DNA of 23,950 bases from Roseburia sp. CAG:309 (GCA_000434115.1 FR894020.1:1-23950), one strand, 5' to 3'; positions 12,696 to 22,044 are shown, numbered from the stretch's first letter. Notes: a model not told the origin generated them from the letters alone. Translations and numbers: made by a program.

Positions 12696-12731
12696 CACAA
12701 GAGTATAAAGAAACCTCTTCATACTCCTGTG
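12696..12731. repeat. Hairpin between fliD and fliS
   Basis: CACAAGAGTAT (12696-12706) pairs with ATACTCCTGTG (12721-12731) at 10 of 11 positions plus one G-U. On the operon strand it is not followed by T, so it is probably an RNA processing or stability element and not a terminator. It occupies the largest gap inside this operon (86 bases). Confidence 0.5.
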
Positions 12732-12755
12732 TCGTTTTTTATTCTTATGTTTTGC

Positions 12756-15020
12756 TTAATTTCCGAAAAGTCCCGATAAAGAATTCGACTGGGACTGAAG
12801 TTTCGCCAGTGCTGTCTCCATTTTGGTAAACTTACTATAATAAGCCTCCTCCATGTTTGCCAGTTTCGTCTCCCATTCCTTGATCTGCTTTTCATAATCT
12901 TTGAGATCGTCTTTCATCTTGATATCACTATAAAAAGTCAATGCGCTGCTGACTTTGCTTCCTGCCATCTTGTCACTCATCGTATTACGAAGTTTTCCAA
13001 AGATATCCGAAAGCACATTTACTACCGCATCCGGATCTTCTTCCAGCGCTTTCCTTAATTTATCATCTTTATCCGCATACACAGCATCGTCGGTATCACC
13101 ATAAATATGATACAAACCGCCTTCTGTATAATCGGAAGAAGTACTGATGCCAAAACTTGCCAGCGAATAGGTCTTTCCATCATAAGTCACCTGACTCATC
13201 ATGACATTTCGCATCGCACTCCGAACGGAACCCAGTGTAGTGTCACTGCGAAGCAGGGAGGCTTTGATCTTGTCTTCCCACAATTTTATGTCATCGTCTG
13301 ACATGTCTTTTTTCTGCTCACTCGTCAGAGGTTCATACCCTTTTGCACTATCTGCATTATACAATTCATTCATTTCTTTCATCAGAGAATTGTACTCCGT
13401 AAAGAAATTCTTAATTGTGTTATATACGGCATCTGTGTCGCTGGCTACAGAGAACGTAATTGGCTCTCCTGCTTTTGTAAAGCCTGTCAATTCAATGCTC
13501 AAACCATTTACGGAAACAGTAGACGAAGAAGAAGTCATCTTCGCGCCATTCAAAAGAATCTCGCTGTCGGATGCCTTTACCAATCCCATATCTTGCGGGA
13601 GACTTCCGTCTGCATTTCCATTTACCGTCACGTTACCGTCATCGTCAACTTTAATATCTGCCAGACCAATTCCTGCCAAAGCAGAACCACTCAACGCATA
13701 CGTACGGTCGGTAACCGAAGCGTAATCACTGACAACACCGGAAATATCATTTTTAATGCTGTCCGAACTAAACGTTGATGTTCCTTCAATAGCAGAGATA
13801 TTAAGTTGATCCGCATCATTGCCGGAACCATAATATTTCGTCAATGCTCTGCTGTCCAGCGCCCGGATCTCATCTTCCGTCTTTCCGGCATATGCCGCCT
13901 CTTTTACTGCAAGTTTTGTCTCTTCGTCAGAACTGATCTGTTTATTTACAAAGCTTGTCGTGTCGGTGTCTGCCTGTTTGGCAACTTCCTGATCGTATAA
14001 CTGATTGGCACGCCAATTGACATATTCTTCCCCTGTCATATTTTCGACACCAAGTTTTTCTTTCTCTTCCTGCGTATATATGTTAAATTCTTCCGCATAT
14101 TTTGTCTTTAATTCGTCTTTTACTTCACCATCCTCTGTAAAGTAATTGGATTTCAGACTCTTTTTTGCTTTTTCCTCATAAGCAGCATAATTTTCGCCAT
14201 ACAATTTTGCCTTTACATACGTAGAGGCTGCTGCCTCTGTCTTCGCAGTCCGGGTACTCAAGGCAGCTCCCGTGATTGCATCCAGTGCTTCCTGATACTC
14301 TGTCGTATCCACGCCGGAAGTCTCGAGTTTTTTCATCGCATCATCTACGATCTTTTTGTTTTCCGCCGTCATGCTGTCATAGTCAACCGCATCACGCAGG
14401 TTCTTTCTCGCCGTTACTTCCGTATTACTTACTCCGGACGTAGTAATCGAAAACGCATTCGCAAGACCACTGTCTTTACTGCTGATAAACAAACGCTTCT
14501 GCGCAGCATCAAAGTTTGCATTCAGACCTGCATTTTTCAATTCACTTGTAAAGTCATCAATCGTCATGTCTTCTGTAACCGTGAATTTGGTTGTCTTATC
14601 ACCCACTTTGACTTCTACTTCTTTGTTTAACAGTGCGGAATCCAAATCTACCATCTTAGTGGTTCCCTTATCCGCATTGATCTTGCTTCCGGTCAGGTAC
14701 TGTGCTGTCGCAATATTGTTTATTTCCATCGTATAACTTCCGTTTACTGCTTTTGCAGAAGCGGTAATCTTCGCTTTTGTCTCATCGGAAGCGGTCGCTT
14801 TTTTGGTCATATACGAGGTTTGCAATCGCAATTTGGAAACCTGCTCCGAGTAAAGTTTATATAATTTGGTATTTAAGTCTTTCCATTTGGTCTGTGTCCA
14901 CTCTAACTTTGTCTTTGCCTGTATCAACTTGGTCTTTTTCAAACTCTGTGCTGACATCAGGGCACCTACGATTGCTTCGGTGTCAAGTCCTGAGGACAGA
15001 CCACTCATTCGAATTCCCAT
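12756..15020 (-). CDS. fliD: Flagellar filament cap protein FliD
   Basis: A 754-aa protein. The N-terminal FliD domain is clear (MSGLSSGLDTEAIVGALMSAQ, residues 5-25, followed by WTQTKWKDLNTKLYKLY). The C-terminal FliD domain includes VSVNGLSIELTGF, FFTEYNSLMKEMNELY, a DDIKLWEDKIKASLL region and a last coiled coil of about 60 residues ending NSLSGLFGN. FliD caps the growing filament and folds exported flagellin monomers; it also binds host mucin in some species. The protein is longer than the usual 450-650 residues because of a helical, Glu/Lys/Ala-rich insertion at about 205-410, in the outward-facing part. AAGGAGGAG precedes the ATG. flaG ends 12 bases upstream. Confidence 0.95.
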   Translation of the reverse strand: MGIRMSGLSSGLDTEAIVGALMSAQSLKKTKLIQAKTKLEWTQTKWKDLNTKLYKLYSEQVSKLRLQTSYMTKKATASDETKAKITASAKAVNGSYTMEINNIATAQYLTGSKINADKGTTKMVDLDSALLNKEVEVKVGDKTTKFTVTEDMTIDDFTSELKNAGLNANFDAAQKRLFISSKDSGLANAFSITTSGVSNTEVTARKNLRDAVDYDSMTAENKKIVDDAMKKLETSGVDTTEYQEALDAITGAALSTRTAKTEAAASTYVKAKLYGENYAAYEEKAKKSLKSNYFTEDGEVKDELKTKYAEEFNIYTQEEKEKLGVENMTGEEYVNWRANQLYDQEVAKQADTDTTSFVNKQISSDEETKLAVKEAAYAGKTEDEIRALDSRALTKYYGSGNDADQLNISAIEGTSTFSSDSIKNDISGVVSDYASVTDRTYALSGSALAGIGLADIKVDDDGNVTVNGNADGSLPQDMGLVKASDSEILLNGAKMTSSSSTVSVNGLSIELTGFTKAGEPITFSVASDTDAVYNTIKNFFTEYNSLMKEMNELYNADSAKGYEPLTSEQKKDMSDDDIKLWEDKIKASLLRSDTTLGSVRSAMRNVMMSQVTYDGKTYSLASFGISTSSDYTEGGLYHIYGDTDDAVYADKDDKLRKALEEDPDAVVNVLSDIFGKLRNTMSDKMAGSKVSSALTFYSDIKMKDDLKDYEKQIKEWETKLANMEEAYYSKFTKMETALAKLQSQSNSLSGLFGN

Positions 15021-15032
15021 ATCGTCTCCTCC

Positions 15033-15452
15033 TTATCTCTTTTCGTCTACAAGGATTCCTGCCATCTCCCACATCTTCTGTAACATATCCAGAGATTTTT
15101 CCGGTGGAATCTCACGGATCACTTCATCCGTATCGGCATTCAATACTTTAATAGACACACGGTTTGTCTCTTTATGATAAGAATATTCGCATCTTGTATG
15201 CTCCATCTTAAGATTTGCCTTCGATACCGCATCGTTAATTGATGCTTCACTTGCCGCATGCTCTTTTCTCTGCTGGTTATTGCCTCCCTGCTGACCAGCA
15301 TTTCCCTTTTCATTTGCTGCCTGAACCTGAGGTACATCCAGTGCCGGATTCGGCGACTCGATATTCACTGCTTCCCCCGTTGTTGTCTTTGGTGTCGTAC
15401 GCACAGCCTCTGTGGTACCATAATTTGCATTTACATTTGATATTGCTTCCAT
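15033..15452 (-). CDS. flaG: FlaG family flagellar protein
   Basis: A 139-aa protein. ATG 15452 is chosen because GGAGG lies nine bases upstream; a longer frame begins 13 codons earlier without support. Residues 1-75 are low complexity (Asn/Thr/Ala/Gln-rich, probably disordered). Residues 85-139 are the FlaG domain: EYSYHKETNRVSIKVLNADTDEVIREIPPEK followed by a short helix. FlaG affects filament length in several species, although its mechanism is poorly known. It is the first gene of the operon driven by the sigma-28 promoter at 15507-15533. Confidence 0.9.
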   Translation of the reverse strand: MEAISNVNANYGTTEAVRTTPKTTTGEAVNIESPNPALDVPQVQAANEKGNAGQQGGNNQQRKEHAASEASINDAVSKANLKMEHTRCEYSYHKETNRVSIKVLNADTDEVIREIPPEKSLDMLQKMWEMAGILVDEKR

Positions 15453-15506
15453 TTTCAAACACCTCCATGTGTATCTTAATGCAAAATTCATCGTTTCTTA
15501 AAGAAC

Positions 15507-15533
15507 ATATCGGCAAAATCATTAGAAAAGTTA
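15507..15533 (-). promoter_or_regulatory. Sigma-28 promoter of the flaG-fliD-fliS operon
   Basis: TAACTTTT (15533-15526), an 11-base spacer and GCCGATAT (15514-15507). The -10 matches at seven of eight positions and is the best of the three in this window. It sits in the 84-base gap between csrA and flaG. Confidence 0.85.
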
Positions 15534-15536
15534 ACC

Positions 15537-15755
15537 TTATTTGAGCAACTCATTCAAAGCCTTCGGATCTGCCGAATTCACAGCCTCTTCATTGGCTTTC
15601 TGAATCTGAAGATATAATTCTTTTCGATAAATCGGAACAGATTTTGGCGCATTGATGCCGATCTTAACCTGATCACCTTTGATCTCCAAAACTGTCACTT
15701 CCACATCGTCATTGATCACGATGGATTCGTTTACTTTTCTCGCCAGTGCTAACAT
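15537..15755 (-). CDS. csrA: Translational regulator CsrA
   Basis: A 72-aa protein with the conserved CsrA core: MLALARKVNESIVINDDVEV, then VKIGINAPKSVPIYRKELY with the RNA-binding face near the Arg-Lys segment. CsrA dimers bind ANGGA motifs in mRNA leaders and block ribosome access. The start is three bases after the fliW stop and its AAGGAGG lies inside the fliW end, so the two are coupled. FliW is its protein antagonist, and the flagellin leader at 11597-11713 carries matching target motifs. Confidence 0.96.
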   Translation of the reverse strand: MLALARKVNESIVINDDVEVTVLEIKGDQVKIGINAPKSVPIYRKELYLQIQKANEEAVNSADPKALNELLK

Positions 15756-15758
15756 CGT

Positions 15759-16214
15759 TTACGCCTCCTTTTTTCCTTTCAGAATATCGTAAATCTTGTA
15801 TTTGATCTCATATTCTTCATTTTCTACGACAACCTGTGCGCCCTTTCTCGTGTCGGCATTGATGATCACCGGTGCTTTCAGGTTTGCTGTCATCTGTACT
15901 GCATCCTGCGGAACCGTAAGCGGCAGTAGAATTACAATATTTTCCTCTGTGATCTCGCCAAGTTCTTTCAACAGTTCATCCTCTACGACCGGATTGTAGT
16001 CTTCTTTTACTATCAGCGGATCAATGACCGGAAATGCCAGTCCCGGTTCCTCTACACTCTGAAACCATGAAACCTTTGCTTTTCCTTCTTTTTCACTGTC
16101 AAAAAGAATGGTATATTTTTTATATTCTTCGAAGCCAAACATCCCACGTTCCATCGTGATGATCTTGTCTTCCGAAAGATTGATCTCCCCAAAATATTTC
16201 GTTTTTACTAACAT
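15759..16214 (-). CDS. fliW: Flagellar assembly factor FliW
   Basis: A 151-aa protein of normal family length with the FliW signature: KYFGEINLSEDKIITMERGMFGFEEYKKY at the N-terminus, WFQSVEEPGLAFPVIDP in the middle and APVIINADTRKGAQVV toward the end. FliW binds flagellin in the cytoplasm; when flagellin is exported, free FliW captures CsrA and permits flagellin translation. If no intact flagellin exists in this genome, FliW would be free and CsrA would be permanently sequestered. GGAGG precedes the ATG; flgL ends 21 bases upstream. Confidence 0.96.
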   Translation of the reverse strand: MLVKTKYFGEINLSEDKIITMERGMFGFEEYKKYTILFDSEKEGKAKVSWFQSVEEPGLAFPVIDPLIVKEDYNPVVEDELLKELGEITEENIVILLPLTVPQDAVQMTANLKAPVIINADTRKGAQVVVENEEYEIKYKIYDILKGKKEA

Positions 16215-16235
16215 ATCATTTCCTCCATTCTGCTA

Positions 16236-17720
16236 TCAGATAAAATTCAAAAGAGAGGTTCCAAGGATCTTTCCTGTCGCCTGCAAAGATGCCTGATACA
16301 ACAGATCTGCCTGTGTATAATTGACATAAGCTTCTTCCAGATCCACATCTTCATTTGCTGATTTGGACTCTTTCGTATCCGTCTGTAATATCTCCAGCTT
16401 GCTTGATGTCATTTTCAAACGGTTATAGCGGGAACCGTGTTCTGCCAGTGCCACATTTAACGTATCTTTGGCATTTTGGAATACCGTGATCGAATGGGTA
16501 TAGGCATTGGTCAGCACCGTGTTTTGCAGCGAGATCTCGGTCTCGGTACGATTGTACAATTCCTGTAATGTAGCAAGTGTCTCCGTATCGTTTGGATCAC
16601 AGTCCTCAACGCGCTTTTTAATGGATGCCAGCGTCTGATCCATGACATCCAGATTATTGATCACGTTATAGATGTCATCCACCGCACGTCCGATGGAAGT
16701 GTCAAATGCGTTGCAGCCAAGTGTATTGACGGTGAGCGTCTGGCTGAAATTGATCTGATAATTGATTTTCTGCTCTTTGATATTGAAATAATTCTTCGTT
16801 TCTCCGGTTACATTGTCTACAGCTGTAGATTCAAAATAATGCTCCGGACGGATATCATTTTTCTCAAAATTCGTTTTCGAATACTGTACTTTCAGATCCG
16901 AACCGGCACGGATGGAATCATACACGCCATCCCCAAATACAAGTTCTCCGGTCTCCGGTACAAAATAAATTTCGTCATCTGCCGGATGATACTGTTCGTT
17001 AAAGGTTTTATTATCGCCAATACTTTTTGTGACTGCTGTGATCGTCTGTGATTTTCCGGAGGCATCCGTATATGTCACTGTCACATCACGTTTATCACAG
17101 TTATCGTAAGAAAGCTGGATGCGGTGTGTCTCAAGATATTCGGAAGCCTCGTTGGCATAATCCGAAGCACTCTTGCTATCATCGTATTCCGGCTGTCCGT
17201 ATACATAATTATACCGTTGAATGTTATTGATCTTTAATTCTTCGGTCATCGTGTAGGTCACATTGCTGCTGTCTTTTTCAAAAAGAAGCGGCACATCCGT
17301 ACGATAGCCGGTAAAAAGATAGCGGCCGGCATAATCCATATTGGCATTCTGCTGGTAAATAAACTCGCAGTACTGTTTCAGCTGCGCAGCAATCGTAGAA
17401 CGGTCTTTGTCGTTATTGGTACCATTGGCTGCCTGTGTAACGTAATCAATCATTGTATCCAGAATCTCGTCCGCTTTTTTCAATGGTTCCTCGGTCGCAT
17501 CCATCCAGTTTTCTGCCTGTTCGCAGTTGGAAAGATACTGATTTATTTCTACAAGTGTCGTACGATATTTTAGAGCACGTACGGCAATCGTTGGATTGTC
17601 TGAAGGTTTCTGTATTTTTTTCTGAGACGCATACTGCTGGAAATAGTCGTTCGCCGTCTCTTTGTTTTTCTGAATATGAAGCATTGTATTGCTTCGGATC
17701 ATATTATTGGTAATACGCAT
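16236..17720 (-). CDS. flgL: Hook-filament junction protein FlgL
   Basis: A 494-aa protein. The N-terminus MRITNNMIRSNTMLHIQKN and KPSDNPTIAVRAL are the flagellin-like D0/D1 helices of FlgL. The C-terminus LEEAYVNYTQADLLYQASLQATGKILGTSLLNFI is the matching helix. The central part (about 170-320) is a beta-rich variable domain and makes the protein longer than the 300-residue enterobacterial form. FlgL joins FlgK to the first flagellin ring. It lies 17 bases after flgK2. Confidence 0.93.
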   Translation of the reverse strand: MRITNNMIRSNTMLHIQKNKETANDYFQQYASQKKIQKPSDNPTIAVRALKYRTTLVEINQYLSNCEQAENWMDATEEPLKKADEILDTMIDYVTQAANGTNNDKDRSTIAAQLKQYCEFIYQQNANMDYAGRYLFTGYRTDVPLLFEKDSSNVTYTMTEELKINNIQRYNYVYGQPEYDDSKSASDYANEASEYLETHRIQLSYDNCDKRDVTVTYTDASGKSQTITAVTKSIGDNKTFNEQYHPADDEIYFVPETGELVFGDGVYDSIRAGSDLKVQYSKTNFEKNDIRPEHYFESTAVDNVTGETKNYFNIKEQKINYQINFSQTLTVNTLGCNAFDTSIGRAVDDIYNVINNLDVMDQTLASIKKRVEDCDPNDTETLATLQELYNRTETEISLQNTVLTNAYTHSITVFQNAKDTLNVALAEHGSRYNRLKMTSSKLEILQTDTKESKSANEDVDLEEAYVNYTQADLLYQASLQATGKILGTSLLNFI

Positions 17721-17737
17721 GTGTCGTCACTTCCTTC

Positions 17738-19600
17738 CTAGACTGCTGTCTGATTGATCAGTTTGTCAAGTACTTCATTCATTACAGAAAGCACTTTATA
17801 CTGGTTAAAGAGCATCTGCTGGAATGTCAGCAGTCCCTCTGTCTCTTCGTCTTCATCGACACCGGAGATGGATTGTCTCTGGATATCCACCGCATCACGG
17901 ATATTTTGCTGGCTTTTTTCCAGCGATACCGCTTTTTGTCCATCCACTCCGACATCTGCGGTCAATGACTGCAAGAAAGAATCCGGTGCACCATGCAGGA
18001 ACATCTCGGAATCGTCTTTCAGATCGGATAACTTTTTCAGATTCAGGTTTTCTGATTTTCCCGGAAGCGATTCCGCATTGCAGGCAACCAGTTTCGGGTC
18101 GCGGGAAACCGCATCGCTGACGCAGAAATTCATCGCTGTCATATAATAATAACTTCCGGTGTAACTGCCGTTGGCATCCGGTGCAGCAAGGGAAGAAAAA
18201 CTGCGGTCCTTTCCGTCCACTTTGCTGGTAAAGATATAATTATCTCCGGTTGCTGCTACGGTAGCATTGAAGAAATCAACACCGGCGTTGCCGTAATCGT
18301 CATAACCGCCCTTATGAACATCATTAAATTCCTGTGCATAAGTACGGACAAATTCGTTGAGCTGTGCCATATAATACGGGATTCCTTTGTAGTCCACACT
18401 GTCTCCCACGGTCACTTCATAACCGCTTGTCACCGCATTGTTTAAAATGGTCGCCTGTTTGGCACTGATATTATTTTTCAAGGTAAACTGATAGGTAAAG
18501 GAACCGTCTTCTTCCACTTTCACATCAAAATGATCGTAAGCATACGTGAAATTGTTGATCGTCAGTTCTCCATCCTGTGCCGGGATGTTAAGAAGGTTCA
18601 CATCGTTAATATTGGCATTTTTCATCGTAAGGACAAGGTTTCCATCCGCATCGTTGGTAAGTGTGTCGCCTTTTCCTTTTAATGTGGTCGCATTGTTACC
18701 GTCTCGCACCTGAAAAAGCGCCTGTAATTCGCCACCCAATGTCGCACTATACGGATAAAACGGGGTTCCGTCAGTCCACGATACCTGATACAGACCACTG
18801 ATATCATTGATGCTCTTTGTCGTATCCATTTCGGTCACTTGCATTTTATTGACTTCCTGCGTATCTACGAGGATTGCACCGTCAACATATACATAATACT
18901 GATTCATTCCGACACCGTCTGCCGGCTCTTTTTCTTTTACTTCGGCATTGCAGTATTGTGACAATTCATCGATCAGAACATTTCGCTGGTCTCTCAGGTC
19001 ATGTGCCGGATTGCGGTAAGCCTCCAGCGTATTGATCTGCTTTGTAAGAGAGGCAATCTTTTCGGCGATCGCATTGATCTGCTCTACGGTCGTCTTAATT
19101 TTCTCATTTGCCTCTTCCTGCAATGCTTTCAGATTTGTCGCTGTCTCCTGCACAGAACTGATAAATGTTTCTGCATAAGAAACAATTTCTTTTCGGCGTG
19201 TCTCACTTCCTGCATCGGTGGACGTTCCTGTCAATCGTTTACAGAATTCATCAAAAGAGGTTGTGATACCTGCCTGTTTTTCGTCCTTTGCATAAAGGAC
19301 TTTCTGCACTTCATTGAGAAAATAGCTGTGCGTGTTATATTTATAATAGGTCGCATTTGATTTACAATATTTTACATCATAATAATCGTTATGTTCTCTT
19401 ACGATGCCTTGTACATAGACACCGGATCCCTCTACCCGGATGGAACTGACATGTCTTGTCTGGGCTGCCGTTTTAACGGTCTGGCGGGAATAGCCTTTGG
19501 TTCCTACGTTTGCCAGATTGTGGGCTGCCGTCTGCATCGACGCATTGTATGCCATCATTCCGGATTTTGCGATATCAAGTCCCTGAAAAGTCGCTCCCAT
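17738..19600 (-). CDS. flgK: Hook-filament junction protein FlgK, second paralogue
   Basis: A 620-aa protein with the rod/hook/junction N-terminal motif (MGATFQGLDIAKSGMMAYN, then TAAHNLANVGTKGYSRQ) and a long coiled-coil D1 helix region (about 150-230, ending RDQRNVLIDELSQY). The C-terminal helix GLLTFQQMLFNQYKVLSVMNEVLDKLI completes it. FlgK is the first of the two junction rings between hook and filament. It differs strongly from the flgK gene next to it, including a Tyr/Cys/Asn-rich segment at about 75-95 and an own central domain, so the pair is not a recent copy. Whether both are built into one flagellum is not visible from sequence. Confidence 0.92.
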   Translation of the reverse strand: MGATFQGLDIAKSGMMAYNASMQTAAHNLANVGTKGYSRQTVKTAAQTRHVSSIRVEGSGVYVQGIVREHNDYYDVKYCKSNATYYKYNTHSYFLNEVQKVLYAKDEKQAGITTSFDEFCKRLTGTSTDAGSETRRKEIVSYAETFISSVQETATNLKALQEEANEKIKTTVEQINAIAEKIASLTKQINTLEAYRNPAHDLRDQRNVLIDELSQYCNAEVKEKEPADGVGMNQYYVYVDGAILVDTQEVNKMQVTEMDTTKSINDISGLYQVSWTDGTPFYPYSATLGGELQALFQVRDGNNATTLKGKGDTLTNDADGNLVLTMKNANINDVNLLNIPAQDGELTINNFTYAYDHFDVKVEEDGSFTYQFTLKNNISAKQATILNNAVTSGYEVTVGDSVDYKGIPYYMAQLNEFVRTYAQEFNDVHKGGYDDYGNAGVDFFNATVAATGDNYIFTSKVDGKDRSFSSLAAPDANGSYTGSYYYMTAMNFCVSDAVSRDPKLVACNAESLPGKSENLNLKKLSDLKDDSEMFLHGAPDSFLQSLTADVGVDGQKAVSLEKSQQNIRDAVDIQRQSISGVDEDEETEGLLTFQQMLFNQYKVLSVMNEVLDKLINQTAV

Positions 19601-19630
19601 ATTAATCTAATCCTCCTTTCTTGTCACCGC

Positions 19631-21412
19631 CTACAGGCTTGTGATCAAGTGTTCTATCATCTGATCCACTACGGTAATATAACGCGAAGAAGCATTATAA
19701 CACTGCTGGTATTTAATCAGATCTGCCAATTCTTCATCTGTCGAGACACCCATCTCATTTTGTCTGGAAGACTCTACAGAATGTACAGTCTTTTCCTGAT
19801 TATCAATAATTCCCTTCCATACATTTCCGAGTGTAGAAAACTGCCCTACCATTGCTTCATAGTAATCACAGAAATTGTATGTTGTCATGGAATTCGGATC
19901 CATCGTACCAAATTTCCCCTGCCATTTTTCCAGCAGTTCCTGACAAAGATCGAGGGTGTATCCATCCACATGTCCCGAAGAATCATTGGCACTGAGTGGA
20001 AGTTTGGACGGATCCCGTAAAAGTTCCGGATTTACCTCCAGCTGATCCGTCGTATACAAAGAGTAATGGTCATTCGGATCTTCCTCATTGTACTGATACA
20101 CGGTAACCGGTTTCGGATTTCCGTCATCGTCAAGAACGGTCACGGTTTTTTCCGTGTAGCGGCTCGTCTCTCTTCGCACGAAAAGTTCCGCACCCATCGT
20201 CTTATCGGCATCATCACCGATCGGCGCTTTGTCTGTATCCAGCACAGTAATGGTTGTTCCATCCGCCAGTGTAAGTTCTTTATTCGGACACAACGTATCA
20301 TTTACCATCTTCACGATTCCGTGAATCAGCTGGTCAAATTCTGCCTCAATCGTCATAACAATCGACGGCTGTACATTTTCGTTATATTCTTCTACTTTTC
20401 GATTGTATTCTTCCGTCGCATTGAAATAGGCTTTGCTGTCCAAATTGCCGTCCGCATCGAGATAATCGGATTCGTTTGGCTTTTGCGGAATATCCAGATA
20501 CGTTGTCTTGGATTTTCCTCTTGCCACCAAAAGCCCCCGAAGGGAACCTGTATCCGTATCGTTTTCGCTGGAATAGGACAATTCTCCACGGAGAAAGAAA
20601 TCGCCGCCCATCTCCCAGACCGGTTTCAACAGTTTGGAAGTCTCGCTTTCGTTTGCCGTTGTGAGGCGGTGCTGGATATTGGACTCCAGTAAAAACTGAC
20701 CTTCTGCGTAAATGCTTACGGTTCCATCAATTTCTTCGTAACTTTCTACGTTGACATATGTACTTAACTCATCTAACAAAAGATTTCTGGAATCTCTGTA
20801 ATCATTTGCCGATTCACCGGCTGCCTCGTATTTCTGAATCAATTCATTGTACTGGCGGATCTGATCCACGATGCTATTGATCTGATCTACCTGATTTTTT
20901 ACTTCCTGATTCATATTGGTCTGATACTCGACCAGCTGATCCCGAAGTGCATTGGTACGCTCGGTAAACTTGGAAGCGGTCGATACCAGTTCGGAACGGA
21001 GCACGATGCTATTTGGCTCCTGTGCCAGATTGGAAACGGCACTCCACAGATCGGTAATGGAAGTGATAAATTCTTCACCTTCCATCTCACCAAATAAACC
21101 TTCGATTTCCTGCACGGCTTTATACTGTGCCTCATAAAAACTCTGTCGTCCTGCCTGCACACGATACTGCGCATCCAAAAAGGTATTTCTTACCTGACGG
21201 ATCTCGGCAATATCGGTACCTTTTCCGATCTGCAACCGGTTTGCATAAGCTCCGTATCTTGTTGAATAAAAGGCATCGGTAACGATAACCTGCTGTCTCG
21301 AATACCCTTTTGTCGTCGCATTCGCAAGGTTATGCGCGGTCGTATAAAGGGATGACTGCGCGGAATGCAGTCCCGAAACTCCTGTATTAAAACTTGCAAA
21401 TAAATTTCCCAT
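19631..21412 (-). CDS. flgK: Hook-filament junction protein FlgK, first paralogue
   Basis: A 593-aa protein from ATG 21412, chosen because GAGG lies eight bases upstream and the protein then begins MGNLFASFNTGVSGLHSAQSS, the normal FlgK start. TAHNLANATTKGYSRQQV follows; the D1 coiled coil ends in DYRDSRNLLLDELSTYVNV; the C-terminal helix is ELADLIKYQQCYNASSRYITVVDQMIEHL. It is closer to the standard FlgK pattern than the downstream paralogue. The central part (about 290-460) is acidic and variable. Confidence 0.93.
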   Translation of the reverse strand: MGNLFASFNTGVSGLHSAQSSLYTTAHNLANATTKGYSRQQVIVTDAFYSTRYGAYANRLQIGKGTDIAEIRQVRNTFLDAQYRVQAGRQSFYEAQYKAVQEIEGLFGEMEGEEFITSITDLWSAVSNLAQEPNSIVLRSELVSTASKFTERTNALRDQLVEYQTNMNQEVKNQVDQINSIVDQIRQYNELIQKYEAAGESANDYRDSRNLLLDELSTYVNVESYEEIDGTVSIYAEGQFLLESNIQHRLTTANESETSKLLKPVWEMGGDFFLRGELSYSSENDTDTGSLRGLLVARGKSKTTYLDIPQKPNESDYLDADGNLDSKAYFNATEEYNRKVEEYNENVQPSIVMTIEAEFDQLIHGIVKMVNDTLCPNKELTLADGTTITVLDTDKAPIGDDADKTMGAELFVRRETSRYTEKTVTVLDDDGNPKPVTVYQYNEEDPNDHYSLYTTDQLEVNPELLRDPSKLPLSANDSSGHVDGYTLDLCQELLEKWQGKFGTMDPNSMTTYNFCDYYEAMVGQFSTLGNVWKGIIDNQEKTVHSVESSRQNEMGVSTDEELADLIKYQQCYNASSRYITVVDQMIEHLITSL

Positions 21413-21439
21413 AACGTTTTCCTCAACTATCTTATAACA

Positions 21440-21490
21440 CAATAGAAGTACACGATGTCCACGAGCCGGATCTGCCCGCTTCTTCTATTG
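21440..21490. repeat. Inverted repeat between flgN and flgK1
   Basis: CAATAGAAG at 21440-21448 is perfectly inverted at 21482-21490, overlapping the flgN stop codon. It encloses a G/C-rich loop of 33 bases. Without a following T-run on the operon strand it may mark an RNA processing site between the chaperone and its large substrates. Confidence 0.45.
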
Positions 21491-22000
21491 CTTCGCATCA
21501 AACATACCGGCACCATAATCGCCAATATCGACCTGTGCGGCATTGCTTGAATAATTGCTGCTTCCTGAAGACATCCGTGTACTTCTTATCACATTCATAT
21601 TAAATTCAACCATCTCCAGCGCTTCCGTCAGAAGCTGCTTGTTTTGGAGATTCAGTTCCTGCAATCGTCCCATCGTCCGTTTGAGACGGTCATGCAGTTT
21701 TTCCAAGGCTTCTTTTTCCTTTGGCTGATTGCCTAACTTTTTCACCAATTTTTCCAGATTCATCTCATCCGGCTTCATTCCCAAAACGGTCGCAATGTCT
21801 GCCGTCACCTGAAGTCTCTTGTTTTCCAAATTTCCTACCTGGTCAACAAGAACCTGTTCCTGTCCCTGCAATCCTGCCAGGGAGTCAAGATCGTTGGCAA
21901 TGACTGCCCGGATCTTCTCTTCCTGAATTGGAATTAAGTCTGTGTACAACCGGTCTTCCTTGTCCAGTGTATCGATCAGCTCTTCCATTAAACTCGCCAA
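21485..22000 (-). CDS. flgN: FlgN family flagellar export chaperone
   Basis: A 171-aa helical protein: MEELIDTLDKEDRLYTDLIPIQEEKIRAVIANDLDSLAGL and EQVLVDQVGNLENKR are the FlgN helix pattern, and EALEMVEFNMNVIRSTR near residue 130 is the substrate-binding helix. FlgN escorts FlgK and FlgL to the export gate; both genes follow immediately. I chose a TTG start at 22000 because AGGAGG lies seven bases upstream; the first ATG (21988) would leave that site 19 bases away. A GTG at 22018 lies upstream of the site and is unlikely. Confidence 0.88.
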   Translation of the reverse strand: MASLMEELIDTLDKEDRLYTDLIPIQEEKIRAVIANDLDSLAGLQGQEQVLVDQVGNLENKRLQVTADIATVLGMKPDEMNLEKLVKKLGNQPKEKEALEKLHDRLKRTMGRLQELNLQNKQLLTEALEMVEFNMNVIRSTRMSSGSSNYSSNAAQVDIGDYGAGMFDAKQ

Positions 22001-22044
22001 AAAACATCCTCCTGTCACTTATCCCCGCGTAATAAAAAGATTTA

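Noticed and set aside
12696..12731. Terminator between fliD and fliS
   Set aside because: The T-rich tract is on the wrong side for the leftward operon. It would terminate only plus-strand transcripts, where no gene exists.
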